A stretch of 61,509 bases of DNA from Clostridiales bacterium (GCA_003538975.1 DPQQ01000004.1:88778-150286), one strand, 5' to 3'; shown: positions 38,209-46,858, counted from the stretch's first letter. Notes: a model not told the origin generated them from the sequence alone. Numbers and translations: made by a program.

Positions 38209-39877
38209 TTTCGATAGTCTCCTTTAATTTGGAGAGAGCTATCTTCGTTTCCGCGGCGGTTTCGCCGAGAAGCGAAGCTATTTCCTGAACGATACGCATT
38301 TGCTTATCGACTACTTTATCTGTTACTTCGAGCGTCTGACGGCTTATCTCTTCCTTTTTCTGTTTATCTCTTTCAAAGTCGGTGATATCCTTCATTATAC
38401 CGAGAATGTTATGATATTCCCTGTCGTAAACGGTTGTAAGCTCGATATATCTGTCGTATTCCGCCAAGTAAATTTTTCTGTCTCTGACGCTTTTGCCGGA
38501 AGTCTTCGTTTCGATAAATACTTTCGGATCGAAAATTCTTATGACCGGTTCGCCCATTACGTCCGAAGCGGAACGTATGTTGAGCATTTTTCTCGCGGCT
38601 TTGTTTATCTGCTGTACTTCGAAATCTTCGTTCAGAACTATAATTCCGTTTGGCGTATTGTTAAGCACCGTATCCGAAAAGCTCTCCGCGCGTTCCTTAA
38701 GATACGGAAGGCACATCGAAACTTCGGCTTTTCCGCGGTAAATCGCAATAGCCTTTTCCCTGCAAGTGTCGTAACCGCACGTTCCGCAGTTAAGCTCGTC
38801 CATAACGCTTATCTTACCCATCTGTTTCAGAATAGCTCGTATTTCGTCTTCGGTGGGAGTCTTCTCGTTAAGATCTATCGGCAAAAAGTCCTTTTTTAGT
38901 TCGTCTTCGCCGTAATAATCTACCTTAAAGTCTTTTTTACCTGCGTATCTATCCACGGCGGCATAGCCGCTTACGGGAGAGTTATGGTACTTTTCCATAA
39001 CGGGACCGCCGATGCAACTGCCTACGCATGCATTCATTTCGATAAAGCATTTATGTAAATTGCCGTGTTCGATGTCTTTAAGCGCGGTTATGCAGTTTTC
39101 GACTCCGTCGATCGCCATATAAGTATAGTGTTCGTTTTTATTGAGAAGCGTTTTTATTACTCCGCCCGCCGTCGGAAAAATTCTCGCAAGACTTTCTTCC
39201 GAAGAATCCTTTTCCCTTTCCGGAACGATATTCTTTTCACGGAGCATTCTCGTAAGTTCTTCAAACGTAAGAACTGCGTCCACTATGCCGGGATACCTTT
39301 GCGCTTCGTCCTTTTTCGCCACGCACGGTCCGATGAAAACAGTCCGCGCGCCGGGATAACGCTTTTTAATATCGGCGCAATGCGCCTGCATCGGAGACAT
39401 AACGTCCGCAAGACATTTGAGTTCCGCGGGAAAGTATTTTTGTATAAGCAGATTGATCGAATGGCAGCATGAAGAAATTATAACGTCGCGTTCTTCTCTG
39501 TCAAGCATTTCTTCATACTCTTTTTTCACGATCGTCGCGCCTACAGCGGTTTCTTCGACCTCGGAAAATCCGAGTCTTATGAGAGCCGTTCTCATCGAAT
39601 TTATCCCAACGCCGTCGTAGTTTGCGACAAACGACGGGGCAAGGCTGACTATAATCTTTTCGCCGCTTTTTAATAAAACTTTAACCTTTTCGGTCTCGTC
39701 CACTATCTCTTTCGCATTCTGCGGACATACCACGAAGCAGTGTCCGCACAAAATACATTCGTCTTCCGAAATATGCGCCTGATTGCCCGAAAATTTTATG
39801 GATTTGACAGGACAATGTCTTATACACTTATAGCAATTTTTGCAGTTTGACTTTTTTAACGCTAACGAAAACGCCAT
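38201..39877 (-). CDS. PAS-containing [FeFe]-hydrogenase-like sensor (HydS/group C type)
   Basis: 558 residues. Order: two [4Fe-4S] ferredoxin motifs (about 14-55), an H-cluster domain (about 70-350) with ISSCCHSINLL, FIGPCVAKKDE and EMNACVGSCIGG, a further four-Cys cluster motif (CGTCGYDTC...CLP, about 378-405), a PAS domain (about 415-525), and a charged C-terminal helix. This architecture is known for sensory hydrogenases rather than bulk catalysts. Loss of the Pro-Ala/Trp after the L1 cysteines and of Met in L2 fits an altered active site. It is probably a hydrogen or redox sensor passing a signal to the SpoIIE phosphatase encoded just downstream. GGGGGA precedes ATG 39877. Confidence 0.87.
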   Translation of the reverse strand: MAFSLALKKSNCKNCYKCIRHCPVKSIKFSGNQAHISEDECILCGHCFVVCPQNAKEIVDETEKVKVLLKSGEKIIVSLAPSFVANYDGVGINSMRTALIRLGFSEVEETAVGATIVKKEYEEMLDREERDVIISSCCHSINLLIQKYFPAELKCLADVMSPMQAHCADIKKRYPGARTVFIGPCVAKKDEAQRYPGIVDAVLTFEELTRMLREKNIVPEREKDSSEESLARIFPTAGGVIKTLLNKNEHYTYMAIDGVENCITALKDIEHGNLHKCFIEMNACVGSCIGGPVMEKYHNSPVSGYAAVDRYAGKKDFKVDYYGEDELKKDFLPIDLNEKTPTEDEIRAILKQMGKISVMDELNCGTCGYDTCREKAIAIYRGKAEVSMCLPYLKERAESFSDTVLNNTPNGIIVLNEDFEVQQINKAARKMLNIRSASDVMGEPVIRIFDPKVFIETKTSGKSVRDRKIYLAEYDRYIELTTVYDREYHNILGIMKDITDFERDKQKKEEISRQTLEVTDKVVDKQMRIVQEIASLLGETAAETKIALSKLKETIENE

Positions 39878-39926
39878 CTTTTCCCCCTATGTACGCTCGT
39901 ATATTATTTTTTATTACGCCTTGAAA

Positions 39927-40169
39927 TTACGCTAATTTTTTAAGAACTTCGTTCTTGAAGAAGTCTTCTACCGTTACCGGCGATACCGAATAGAATTCGC
40001 CGTCAACGGTAACGCAAACGCCTTCCTGACATCTGCCCATGCAGAACGTTCCCGAAAGTTCTATTTTGTCTTCGAGTTTGTTGTCCGCGATGAGCTTCTG
40101 TAAAGCTTCTACTACGAGTCTCGAACCCTTGATATGGCAGGAACTGCCTATACATACTGTGATTTTCAT
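39927..40169 (-). CDS. Small [2Fe-2S] thioredoxin-fold ferredoxin (NuoE-like)
   Basis: 80 residues from ATG 40169, chosen for AGGAG 9 nt upstream. Four cysteines in the pattern C-x4-C...C-x3-C (CIGSSC and CMGRCQEG) match the C-terminal domain of NuoE/HydC [2Fe-2S] proteins. It would carry electrons between NAD(P)H-linked flavoproteins and hydrogenase-type enzymes. Here no NuoF partner is adjacent, so it may serve the sensor encoded next to it. 49 bp separates it from the sensor gene. Confidence 0.85.
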   Translation of the reverse strand: MKITVCIGSSCHIKGSRLVVEALQKLIADNKLEDKIELSGTFCMGRCQEGVCVTVDGEFYSVSPVTVEDFFKNEVLKKLA

Positions 40170-40233
40170 ACCTTTTTCTCCTGTTATCCGCATATCTTGA
40201 AGCGGTTTTTATTATTTTTAGTCGTCCGCTTTT

Positions 40234-41010
40234 TTATATGACGAACGAACGTAAAAATTCTCTCATTTTTTTGTTTGCCGCCGGCATTATTGCGGCGGCT
40301 GCCGCCGGAACGAATTTATAGAAAGCTTCTTCTACGGTTTTATCCGCAGAAAGTTCTTTTGCTATATCTCCGGCTATATCCGAAATATAATCTTTTTTAT
40401 AAGTCTCGGCAAGTTCTTTGCCGTACTCGTAATAAATTTTTACATACGAAAGCGCCGCGTCGAATAAAGGATTGCCCTTCGTTACGTGCGCCCAGTCCAC
40501 TATATAAACGCCGTCCGATATGTTCCCGTCCTTCAAAATAACATTTTCGGGGACGAGATCGCCGTGACATACGTATTCGCAATCGGGAATGTTTATTATG
40601 CTTTTAAGTATTTCTTTTACTTTTTTCTCTTCTATGCCCGATAAAATGGCTTTTTTTACGAGTTTTTCTCTCTGTCTGTTAAGCATTGGACATGTTTCGG
40701 CGTTAACGGTACGCTGAACATTTACCAAAGCTTTTATATATTCGTCGGAATTCCCGGGATGTCCTTTTATAAGTTCGGCAATCGTTTTGCCTTCGATGAA
40801 TTCCGAAACAATTCCCCATTTCCCGTCAAACGAAGTTATGGCTTTAAGTTTAGGTACGTTTATAGAGGTCCTTTCTATTCTTGCCTGATTAAGAGCTTCG
40901 TTCAGTATATCGTCCTTAGGATAATCTTCTTTAAAAAGCTTGATACAGTCTTCGCCGTCTCTGAAAACCGTCTTGTTGTTTCTTACGGCAACGATACGTT
41001 CGAACTCCAT
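40234..41010 (-). CDS. Aminoglycoside phosphotransferase-fold kinase-like protein
   Basis: 258 residues. The kinase core is visible as CHGDLVPENVILKDG (catalytic Asp and Asn) and YIVDWAHVTKGNPLFDAA (metal-binding Asp). The N-terminal lobe is weak in glycine loop pattern. Substrate cannot be read; members of this fold phosphorylate small metabolites, antibiotics or proteins. It sits directly after rex (1 bp between genes, GGAGG ribosome site) and before the redox sensor genes. In this place many related loci carry an ATPase-type kinase, so a signalling role opposing the SpoIIE phosphatase is possible but only inferred. Confidence 0.8.
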   Translation of the reverse strand: MEFERIVAVRNNKTVFRDGEDCIKLFKEDYPKDDILNEALNQARIERTSINVPKLKAITSFDGKWGIVSEFIEGKTIAELIKGHPGNSDEYIKALVNVQRTVNAETCPMLNRQREKLVKKAILSGIEEKKVKEILKSIINIPDCEYVCHGDLVPENVILKDGNISDGVYIVDWAHVTKGNPLFDAALSYVKIYYEYGKELAETYKKDYISDIAGDIAKELSADKTVEEAFYKFVPAAAAAIMPAANKKMREFLRSFVI

Positions 41011-41011
41011 C

Positions 41012-41635
41012 TTAATCCTCCGCTTCCCCTGTGAGAGCGATGTTAAGATACGCCAAAGAGAGAGAAAGATCTTCGTTTTTTATCATAACGTTTTCGTCTG
41101 CGGCGAGTTTTACCGGGGCGAAGTTCCATATCGCTTTTACGCCCGCGCCTGTAAGAAGGTCGCATACGCTCTGCGCGTAAGCCTGCGGAACGGTTATTAT
41201 ACCTATTTTCACCTGATGATCTTCGCAATAACTTTTAAGCGAATCTATAGGTAAAATTTCTTTCCCGTTTTCGCTCTTGCCCGTTTTGGACGGATCGTTA
41301 TCAAACGCTGCTCCGATAGAAATTCCGAACTTGACAAACCCGTCGTAATCGAGAATGGCTCTTCCTAGTTTACCTACTCCTACGAGAACTACGCCGGTAT
41401 CCGGATAAGACAAAACGTTGTTTATGTCGAGAATAAGCTCGTCCTTTTTATAACCGACTTTGGGTTTACCCTTTGCCGAAACCGAGCTTAAATCTTTTTT
41501 GACCTGCACTTCGCCGAGATTAAGCGCAGCCGAAATTTTTGAAGACGAAACGTACTTGTCTCCTCCGTCAAGGGAGCGAAGATATTTAAGATATAACGGC
41601 AATCTGCCGAGCGTAGCTTTGGTTATTCCGCTCAT
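41012..41635 (-). CDS. rex: Redox-sensing transcriptional repressor Rex
   Basis: 207 residues, standard Rex length. The N-terminal winged helix (about 1-75) starts with KATLGRLPLYLKYLR and has LGEVQVKKDLS as recognition region. The Rossmann domain starts with VLVGVGKLGRA (GxGxxG at 86-91), which binds NADH/NAD+, and ends with a domain-swapping helix after IWNFAPVKL. Rex represses fermentation and hydrogenase genes when NAD+ is high and releases DNA on NADH rise. It heads the redox block. SD AAAAGGAG precedes ATG 41635. An inverted repeat TATCCGG-N12-CCGGATA lies 35-60 bp upstream but does not fit the Rex consensus. Confidence 0.95.
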   Translation of the reverse strand: MSGITKATLGRLPLYLKYLRSLDGGDKYVSSSKISAALNLGEVQVKKDLSSVSAKGKPKVGYKKDELILDINNVLSYPDTGVVLVGVGKLGRAILDYDGFVKFGISIGAAFDNDPSKTGKSENGKEILPIDSLKSYCEDHQVKIGIITVPQAYAQSVCDLLTGAGVKAIWNFAPVKLAADENVMIKNEDLSLSLAYLNIALTGEAED

Positions 41636-41741
41636 TTTTTCTCCTTTTGATTTTCGGCTGTTTTTTGAATATCCGGATGTACAAAATCCCGGATAATTTT
41701 TTAACTTTTACGGCGTTTTGCCGCTTTTTGTTTCTGTTTGA

Positions 41742-42671
41742 TTATGATTTAGAAACCCTTCTTCTCGACAACGTGAGTTCAGTTATGAACTTTTTGTCGA
41801 GATCCGAAAGTTCGTAATTGTTTTTATAAATTATAACGTCTTTATATGTTTTCGTCGCGCCGCCCATATCCTTCAACACGAGTCCGTAGCGGGATAAAAC
41901 TTCTTCCGGAAGAGGCGAAACCCACATAAACGTCTCGGGGTTTTCCGAAAGCACTTCGAGCTGGCTCGCTCTTTCGAAAACAAAAATACGCCTTCTCACG
42001 CCTTCCGAAAGTTCGTCTTTTTTAACCGTAGACAGAGGCACCGACGGAACGTAAGGATCCGCGTGCGCGATTTCGATATAATTTTCGAGATCCTTCTGGG
42101 TTATCTTGTCCTTTTTCGCGAGCGGACCGTCCTTACTCGTTACTACGACGAATCTGAACTTGCCCACGAGTTCGCTTTTCAAGCCCTTTTCTTCGAATAA
42201 TTGTTTGTAATACTTGTCGTAATTTTCGGCATAGCGGACTATACCTAAATTATAATCTTCTTCCAGAATATTTTTGAGCGCGCGGGAATTATTGGTCTCT
42301 TTATAAAAAATCTCCGCGTCGGTTTCGTCATTAAGATATTCCGAAAAGCGTGAAAACGCGTCGCCTATATAACTCGCTCTCGGAACGGATATGGAAAAAT
42401 GCTTCTTTTCGACGAACTTGTCGGAAAACATCTTTTCTATATCGTTTATCTGCTTTAAGATGCTCTTGGCGCATTTAATAAACACTTCGCCGTCGGGCGT
42501 GAGTTCCATGCCCTTCGCCGAACGCGAAAAGATAGAAACGCCTACAGATTCTTCAAGTTCCTTTATCGCTCTCGAAAGATTCGGCTGACCGATATAAAGA
42601 TTTTCGGCGGCTTTGTTTATCGAACCGCAATTAGCGACTTCTACCGCATATCTTAAATGTGATAAATTCAT
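41742..42671 (-). CDS. LysR family transcriptional regulator
   Basis: 309 residues. N-terminal HTH of LysR type: NLSHLRYAVEVANCGSINKAAENLYIGQPNLSRAIKELEESVG, followed by the linker and a substrate-binding domain split over two alpha/beta lobes. The inducer is not predictable. AAGGAG is 7 nt before ATG 42671, and a promoter lies at 42762-42790. Rex follows 106 bp downstream in the same direction, so read-through into the redox genes is possible; only a weak hairpin pointing the wrong way separates them. Confidence 0.93.
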   Translation of the reverse strand: MNLSHLRYAVEVANCGSINKAAENLYIGQPNLSRAIKELEESVGVSIFSRSAKGMELTPDGEVFIKCAKSILKQINDIEKMFSDKFVEKKHFSISVPRASYIGDAFSRFSEYLNDETDAEIFYKETNNSRALKNILEEDYNLGIVRYAENYDKYYKQLFEEKGLKSELVGKFRFVVVTSKDGPLAKKDKITQKDLENYIEIAHADPYVPSVPLSTVKKDELSEGVRRRIFVFERASQLEVLSENPETFMWVSPLPEEVLSRYGLVLKDMGGATKTYKDVIIYKNNYELSDLDKKFITELTLSRRRVSKS

Positions 42672-42761
42672 TCCGCGTCTCCTTTACATTCCGTAAGCGA
42701 TATTTGACTATTCTCCTGCTATACGCATGGTTTTGCACATACTATTCGATTTTATTATTAA

Positions 42762-42790
42762 ATTATACAATACTTTGTTTTTAAAATCAA
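42762..42790 (-). promoter_or_regulatory. Promoter of the LysR gene
   Basis: Minus-strand TTGATT (42790-42785), 17-bp spacer, TATAAT (42767-42762); leader about 85 nt. Confidence 0.78.
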
Positions 42791-43023
42791 TCGAAAAAAA
42801 CTTGCCTGTAACGATTTTTAACCTTATTTTGCCTTTTTTAGCCGTCATTTTTCGGTTAGAATACTCTAACTTTCGGTTTTAAGACGTTTTAACGCAAAGC
42901 TCGCAAACAGCCTTATGGTTAAACCGGGATTTACGCAAAATTTATTTTAGGGAATTCTTTTTTTAGTTTCCGACGTTTCCTTTGTAATTCAAAACAGAAA
43001 GCTTACCTGAACTTACTGCAAAC

Positions 43024-43045
43024 AAAAAAGCGGCTTGCGCCGCTT
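43024..43045 (-). terminator. Terminator of degV
   Basis: AAGCGGC / GCCGCTT with loop TTGC; on the minus strand it is followed by six T. About 100 bp past the stop codon. Confidence 0.8.
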
Positions 43046-43143
43046 AGTTGCTTTTTATGGAGTATAGGAAATAACTTCGCCCGTATTCCGGACTAAATTA
43101 TATTTCAGCTTTGTTTTTTTATCCGCTTTTGAATTAAACACCG

Positions 43144-43980
43144 TTATTCTTTCACGACGTAGACCGCGCCGAAGCCGCCGGGGCCGATATGGGTACCTAC
43201 GACGTAGCCGATTTCCGCAGGAGCGGTAAGGGTTGCCGTTTTATATACTTCCTTGAATTTTTCGACAAACGCAAGTACGTTTTCGTCGTCGCATGCGTAA
43301 ATGGGAATGACGGGTTCGCTTTCGTCTATCTTTTCTCTGCCGATTATGTTAAGTATCTCCTTCATCGTGAGTCTTAAACCGATCTTTTTCGAAAGAACTT
43401 TTACTTTGCCGTCCACGTCTATGGTAACCACGGGTTTTATACCGATAAGATTGCCTATCGCCGCCGCTATTGCCGAAAGCCTTCCGCCCAAGGCAAGATA
43501 CTTTAACGAATCCACGCTCGACATAAGTCTTACTCTCGAAGCGAAATTTTTAAGATTTTCGTAAATCTCTTCGACGGCAAGTCCTTCTTTTATCAATGTA
43601 ACGGCTTTTTTAGCAACTATGTTTTCGCCGAGAGTTGCTTTCAGTGAATCCACTATATAAATTTTATCGTAGCCGATCTCGGCTTTGACGCTTTCCGCCG
43701 TTGCAATCGTACCCGAAAGAGCCGCCGAAATAAACACGCATATGAGAGCGTAACCGCCGTTTTTAGCTTTCAAAAATTCTTCTTTAATATCTTCTCTGTT
43801 AGGCTGACTGGTTTTAACCTTTTTGCCTTCCTTCAAAAGATTCCAGAATTTACTTATCTCTATGTCTTCTACTTCTACGTTATCGTAGCTTACCGGCATT
43901 TTGAGTACCGTAACGTCGTTTTCTTCTACGTAAGCCGCGTCAAGTTCCGCGCTTGCGTCAGTTAGTAATTTGATTTCCAT
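43144..43980 (-). CDS. DegV family fatty-acid-binding protein
   Basis: 278 residues. N-terminal DegV pattern: LLTDASAELD, KTSQPNREDI and an ISAALSGT motif that in homologues contacts the fatty-acid headgroup. The C-terminal domain has SLKYLALGGRLSAIAAAIGNLIGIKPV and GTHIGPGGFGAVYV. DegV/FakB proteins present fatty acids to a kinase (FakA) for phospholipid synthesis; no FakA gene is in the window. The start lacks a strong ribosome site. It is divergent from a TetR-type gene with two matching palindromes between them, so it is probably regulated by that protein. Confidence 0.92.
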   Translation of the reverse strand: MEIKLLTDASAELDAAYVEENDVTVLKMPVSYDNVEVEDIEISKFWNLLKEGKKVKTSQPNREDIKEEFLKAKNGGYALICVFISAALSGTIATAESVKAEIGYDKIYIVDSLKATLGENIVAKKAVTLIKEGLAVEEIYENLKNFASRVRLMSSVDSLKYLALGGRLSAIAAAIGNLIGIKPVVTIDVDGKVKVLSKKIGLRLTMKEILNIIGREKIDESEPVIPIYACDDENVLAFVEKFKEVYKTATLTAPAEIGYVVGTHIGPGGFGAVYVVKE

Positions 43981-44019
43981 TTATTGACTTCTTCTTATTT
44001 CTATGTTAAAATTACAGTG

Positions 44020-44033
44020 ATTACAAATGTAAT
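44020..44033. promoter_or_regulatory. Putative TetR operator 1
   Basis: ATTACAAATGTAAT, a perfect palindrome (ATTACA/TGTAAT around AA) 40-53 bp upstream of degV. It recurs almost exactly 54 bp away. Confidence 0.65.
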
Positions 44034-44073
44034 TGCCGCATAATAGAAAATTTACGGATTAAAGAGAACGGCT

Positions 44074-44087
44074 TTTACAAATGTAAT
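44074..44087. promoter_or_regulatory. Putative TetR operator 2
   Basis: TTTACAAATGTAAT, same as the first site except for one outer base. The 54-bp centre distance is close to five helical turns, so bound dimers could lie on the same face. Confidence 0.65.
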
Positions 44088-44183
44088 ATCCAGTCGTTTT
44101 GGCTAATATACCATAATACAGTTCGTTTTGACAAGTAAAAATCGGTAAAAATCAACACGGCTTACAAAAAAGGAGTAATTGTA

Positions 44184-44837
44184 ATGACCGATAACGTAAT
44201 AAAGAATCCGTCGGACAAAAAAACAAAAGGATTGAGAGAATATAACGAGAACCTGAACGAAGTCGTTATCGAAAGTATGCAGGAGGCTCTTATCATTCTG
44301 TTAAAAGAAAAGGAATTTGCGAAAATAACGATAACGGATCTCTGCAAAAAAGCGGGCGTTTCGCGAATGGCTTTTTACAATAACTTTTTATCTTTGGAGG
44401 AACTGTTAAAAAGCGTCGTCATCGAGTACAGCTCGAAACTTTTCGGCGGTTTAAGCTCGCCTTTTACCGCAGACGTGTCCGCCGAATGGTACGAAAAGCT
44501 CTTTTCGAATATTAAAAGCAATGCGGACTTTCTGAACGTTTTGTTTAACGCAGGATTCAAACATAAATTCTTAAATATTATAAACAATATACTTATAACA
44601 AGCGAAGACTTAACCGATAAAGACAGATATCCGCGTATTTTATGGACGGGAGCCATGTGCAATGCAGTTATCTGCTGGGTGGAAAGCGGTATGACGGTAC
44701 CGACGGAAGAATTTGCGGCGATTTGCTATAAAAACTTGCGTCCTCTTACAAAACAACCGCTTAAAATTCCTTTCGTCGAAGGCGCTGCGAAGCTCGTCGC
44801 TTCGGTATTCAAGCCGAAGAAGGATAAAAAACAATAA
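44184..44837 (+). CDS. TetR/AcrR family transcriptional regulator
   Basis: 217 residues. The HTH (about 40-70) reads FAKITITDLCKKAGVSRMAFYNNFLSLEELL, typical of TetR. The C-terminal half is all-helical and resembles the TetR_C domain with a hydrophobic ligand pocket; it ends in a lysine-rich tail. AAGGAG is 8 nt before ATG 44184. Divergent from degV; probable regulator of degV and itself through the two ATTACA palindromes. No good -10 box was found for this gene. Confidence 0.88.
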   Translation: MTDNVIKNPSDKKTKGLREYNENLNEVVIESMQEALIILLKEKEFAKITITDLCKKAGVSRMAFYNNFLSLEELLKSVVIEYSSKLFGGLSSPFTADVSAEWYEKLFSNIKSNADFLNVLFNAGFKHKFLNIINNILITSEDLTDKDRYPRILWTGAMCNAVICWVESGMTVPTEEFAAICYKNLRPLTKQPLKIPFVEGAAKLVASVFKPKKDKKQ

Positions 44838-44913
44838 TTTGTCGGTCCGTTATATAACGTTGCCGGGTTTTTAGTCCGTTCTTTACTTTTTAGCGGTAAA
44901 ACTTTATCGGATT

Positions 44914-44951
44914 ACGGTATAATTTGGACGATACAGGTACGATAAAAACGG
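44914..44951 (+). repeat. Interspersed 38-bp element, copy C
   Basis: Plus-strand copy: ACGGTATAATTTGG followed by ACGATACAGGTACGATAAAA. Between the TetR gene and the CmpB-like gene. Confidence 0.65.
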
Positions 44952-45208
44952 TATAAATATCAAATATCGGCATTAAATAAAGTCGCTCATATTGACTTTA
45001 ATCTCTTCTTATGATAAACTGTTTTCCGGAAGAAGATTACCGGCAGAAAATCCGAAATGCGTTGCATAATCGTAATACATATATGATAACCCGCTTTTTC
45101 TCACGTTTTTCCAAAATCTTTTCCGGCTTAAATTTTTCGGACAGCTTAAAACCCGCCTCTGATTCAAAAGGCGGCAATTATAAAACGATTTTCAAGGAAT
45201 GTTTGCCT

Positions 45209-45775
45209 ATGACAAAACCCGGTTTCAAAGAAAAATGGACTACGTTTTCGAGATTCGTTCTCATTTTTTTGTGCATATCTTTTTTGGGCTGGGCGATGGA
45301 AACGGTTTACGTTTCGTTAAATAACGGAAGATACTGCAAACGCGGCTTTTTACATCTTCCTTTCTGCACCATTTACGGTTTCACGATTCTCGCGATATAC
45401 TGCTTTATCGGCACACCCAAGGAAGGCGGCTTGTTTTTAAGAAAGCTCGAAGGCAAAAAGAGAATTTTGCCGTATATACTTCTCGCAATGCTCATTCCGT
45501 CCATAGCCGAACTTATTACCGGAATATTTTTCGATAAAGTTTTCGGCATAAGACTATGGCAGTATTTTTCGTACAAGTTCAACCTTAACGGCTATATTTG
45601 TCTTGAAATTTCTACCGCCTGGGGCGGACTTATAACCATGTTTATGGGATTCATCTTCCCGCATATCAAGAACGGCGTGGCCAGAATCCCCGATACTTCG
45701 GCGAATATTCTCGCTTCGGTTATGCTCGTTTCCGTCTGCTCAGACTGGGTTATAAGTTTTTTAAACATAGCGTAA
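45209..45775 (+). CDS. Putative ABC-transporter type IV (CmpB-like) membrane protein
   Basis: 188 residues with four to five membrane helices. It matches the ABC_trans_CmpB pattern: FLGWAMETVYVSLNNGRYCKRGFLHLPFCTIYGFT, then RLWQYFSYKFNLNGYICLEISTAWGG. Substrate unknown; these are often single small membrane proteins without an obvious ATPase. ATG 45209 is preferred because AAGGA precedes it and a likely promoter (TTGACT 44992-44997, TAAACT 45015-45020) lies downstream of the earliest in-frame ATG at 45011. If translation does start at 45011, a 66-residue non-conserved N-terminus is added. Confidence 0.78.
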   Translation: MTKPGFKEKWTTFSRFVLIFLCISFLGWAMETVYVSLNNGRYCKRGFLHLPFCTIYGFTILAIYCFIGTPKEGGLFLRKLEGKKRILPYILLAMLIPSIAELITGIFFDKVFGIRLWQYFSYKFNLNGYICLEISTAWGGLITMFMGFIFPHIKNGVARIPDTSANILASVMLVSVCSDWVISFLNIA

Positions 45776-45810
45776 TCGTAATATTTATTATCCACGTTTA
45801 CTCAAACATA

Positions 45811-45840
45811 AAATAGCGTCGATTATTCGACGCTATTTTT
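45811..45840. terminator. Bidirectional terminator, CmpB-like / RNase III
   Basis: AAATAGCGTCGA / TCGACGCTATTT, a 12-bp stem with loop TTAT and flanking A/T runs, between convergent genes. Confidence 0.88.
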
Positions 45841-45864
45841 GATGGTATTAAGTTCTTATATCCG

Positions 45865-46830
45865 TTATTTTACAATTCCGAGCTTTTTAAGCATATCATA
45901 TGCAGATTGCTTTTTAGCATCTTTCTTCTTATCACCGTAACCGTATACGATTATACCGTTTAGAAAACAACTAATCTTAAAATTATGCGAATTATCCGCA
46001 AGAGTTACGTCTTCCAGCATGGTATATACGGGATCTTTCAAACGTTTTTTATGGCAATACTCCTGAAGCATGTTTACCGCGTTTTCTAATGTGACTTCCG
46101 CCGACACATAAGACGATTCCACGTCTTCGAGATACGGGTAAACCATCTCGGCAACAGCCTTTTCCGCTTCTTTTTTGGTACTTTTTACAAGTCCGGTTAT
46201 ATCTATATCCGCTTTTACTATAACGCAACGGGATATAAATCCGCCTTTTTCGGAATCAGTTATATACTCTGGTTCAAACCCGTGTTTTTCACACCACTCC
46301 TTTACGAGATTTTTATAGCTTAAACTAAACTTTCCGTCAAATTCGTCCATTTCTTTGTTGATTTCAAGCAAAGGGGCAATTATTTTTTGCGTTTCTTTGA
46401 CATTTTCGCCGCTGTCGAGATATATCGCGCCGACTATGCTTTCAAACAAATCTTCAAGAACAGATACTCCTTGTCCGACATTTTTCTTTTCGTCGCCTAC
46501 GCTCATTCTCAAAAAGCGGTGCAAGTCGAGTTTTCTCATTTTTTTGGACAAAAAGCTCTTATTGACCAAAAAACTTCTTATAGTCGTCAGATCTCCTTCT
46601 TTTAATTTTGATCTGAAGCCGTCTTTTTTCTCCACATACCTGCTTGTAAGTTCGTTTACGACAATCAGAGACAGTACCGAATCTCCTATAAATTCCATAA
46701 CTTCGTTGCTTTCTACTTCGGTATGTTCGTTATGATACGACGATCTAGTGAACGCCTGCTCTAAAAATCTTTTGTCTCTGAACGTGTAACCTATTGCCTG
46801 CTCTATTGTTTTTACTTCTTCTTTTAACAT
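45865..46830 (-). CDS. RNase III with two dsRNA-binding domains
   Basis: 321 residues from ATG 46830 (AAAGGAG 7 nt upstream; the frame is open 90 nt further back but has no ribosome site there). The catalytic domain, residues 5-150, keeps all known catalytic acids: Glu43, Glu46 and Asp50 in NEVMEFIGDSVL, and Asp127 and Glu130 in LEDLFESIVGAIYLD. Unusually, two dsRBD-like domains follow: about 168-235 (YKNLVKEW...KKEAEKAVAEMV) and about 247-318 (ENAVNMLQEY...KKKDAKKQSAYDMLKKLG). Typical bacterial RNase III has one and about 225-240 residues. It is a single gene, not in the usual smc/ftsY context, so it may be a second, specialised RNase III. Cleaves double-stranded RNA. Confidence 0.88.
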   Translation of the reverse strand: MLKEEVKTIEQAIGYTFRDKRFLEQAFTRSSYHNEHTEVESNEVMEFIGDSVLSLIVVNELTSRYVEKKDGFRSKLKEGDLTTIRSFLVNKSFLSKKMRKLDLHRFLRMSVGDEKKNVGQGVSVLEDLFESIVGAIYLDSGENVKETQKIIAPLLEINKEMDEFDGKFSLSYKNLVKEWCEKHGFEPEYITDSEKGGFISRCVIVKADIDITGLVKSTKKEAEKAVAEMVYPYLEDVESSYVSAEVTLENAVNMLQEYCHKKRLKDPVYTMLEDVTLADNSHNFKISCFLNGIIVYGYGDKKKDAKKQSAYDMLKKLGIVK

Positions 46831-46858
46831 CACAAACTCCTTTGGGACAAATAAAAAA

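Noticed and set aside
41670..41695. TATCCGG-N12-CCGGATA inverted repeat upstream of rex as a Rex operator
   Set aside because: The bases do not match TTGTTAA/TTAACAA-type Rex half sites; it may be a simple hairpin.
41711..41730. Hairpin CGGC-GTTTT-GCCG between the LysR and rex genes as the LysR terminator
   Set aside because: The T-run follows only on the plus strand, while both genes are on the minus strand; stem is only 4 bp.
42855..42870. GTTAGA-ATAC-TCTAAC palindrome as a third copy of the DUF3793 operator
   Set aside because: One arm base differs and it lies outside any recognised promoter; chance cannot be excluded.
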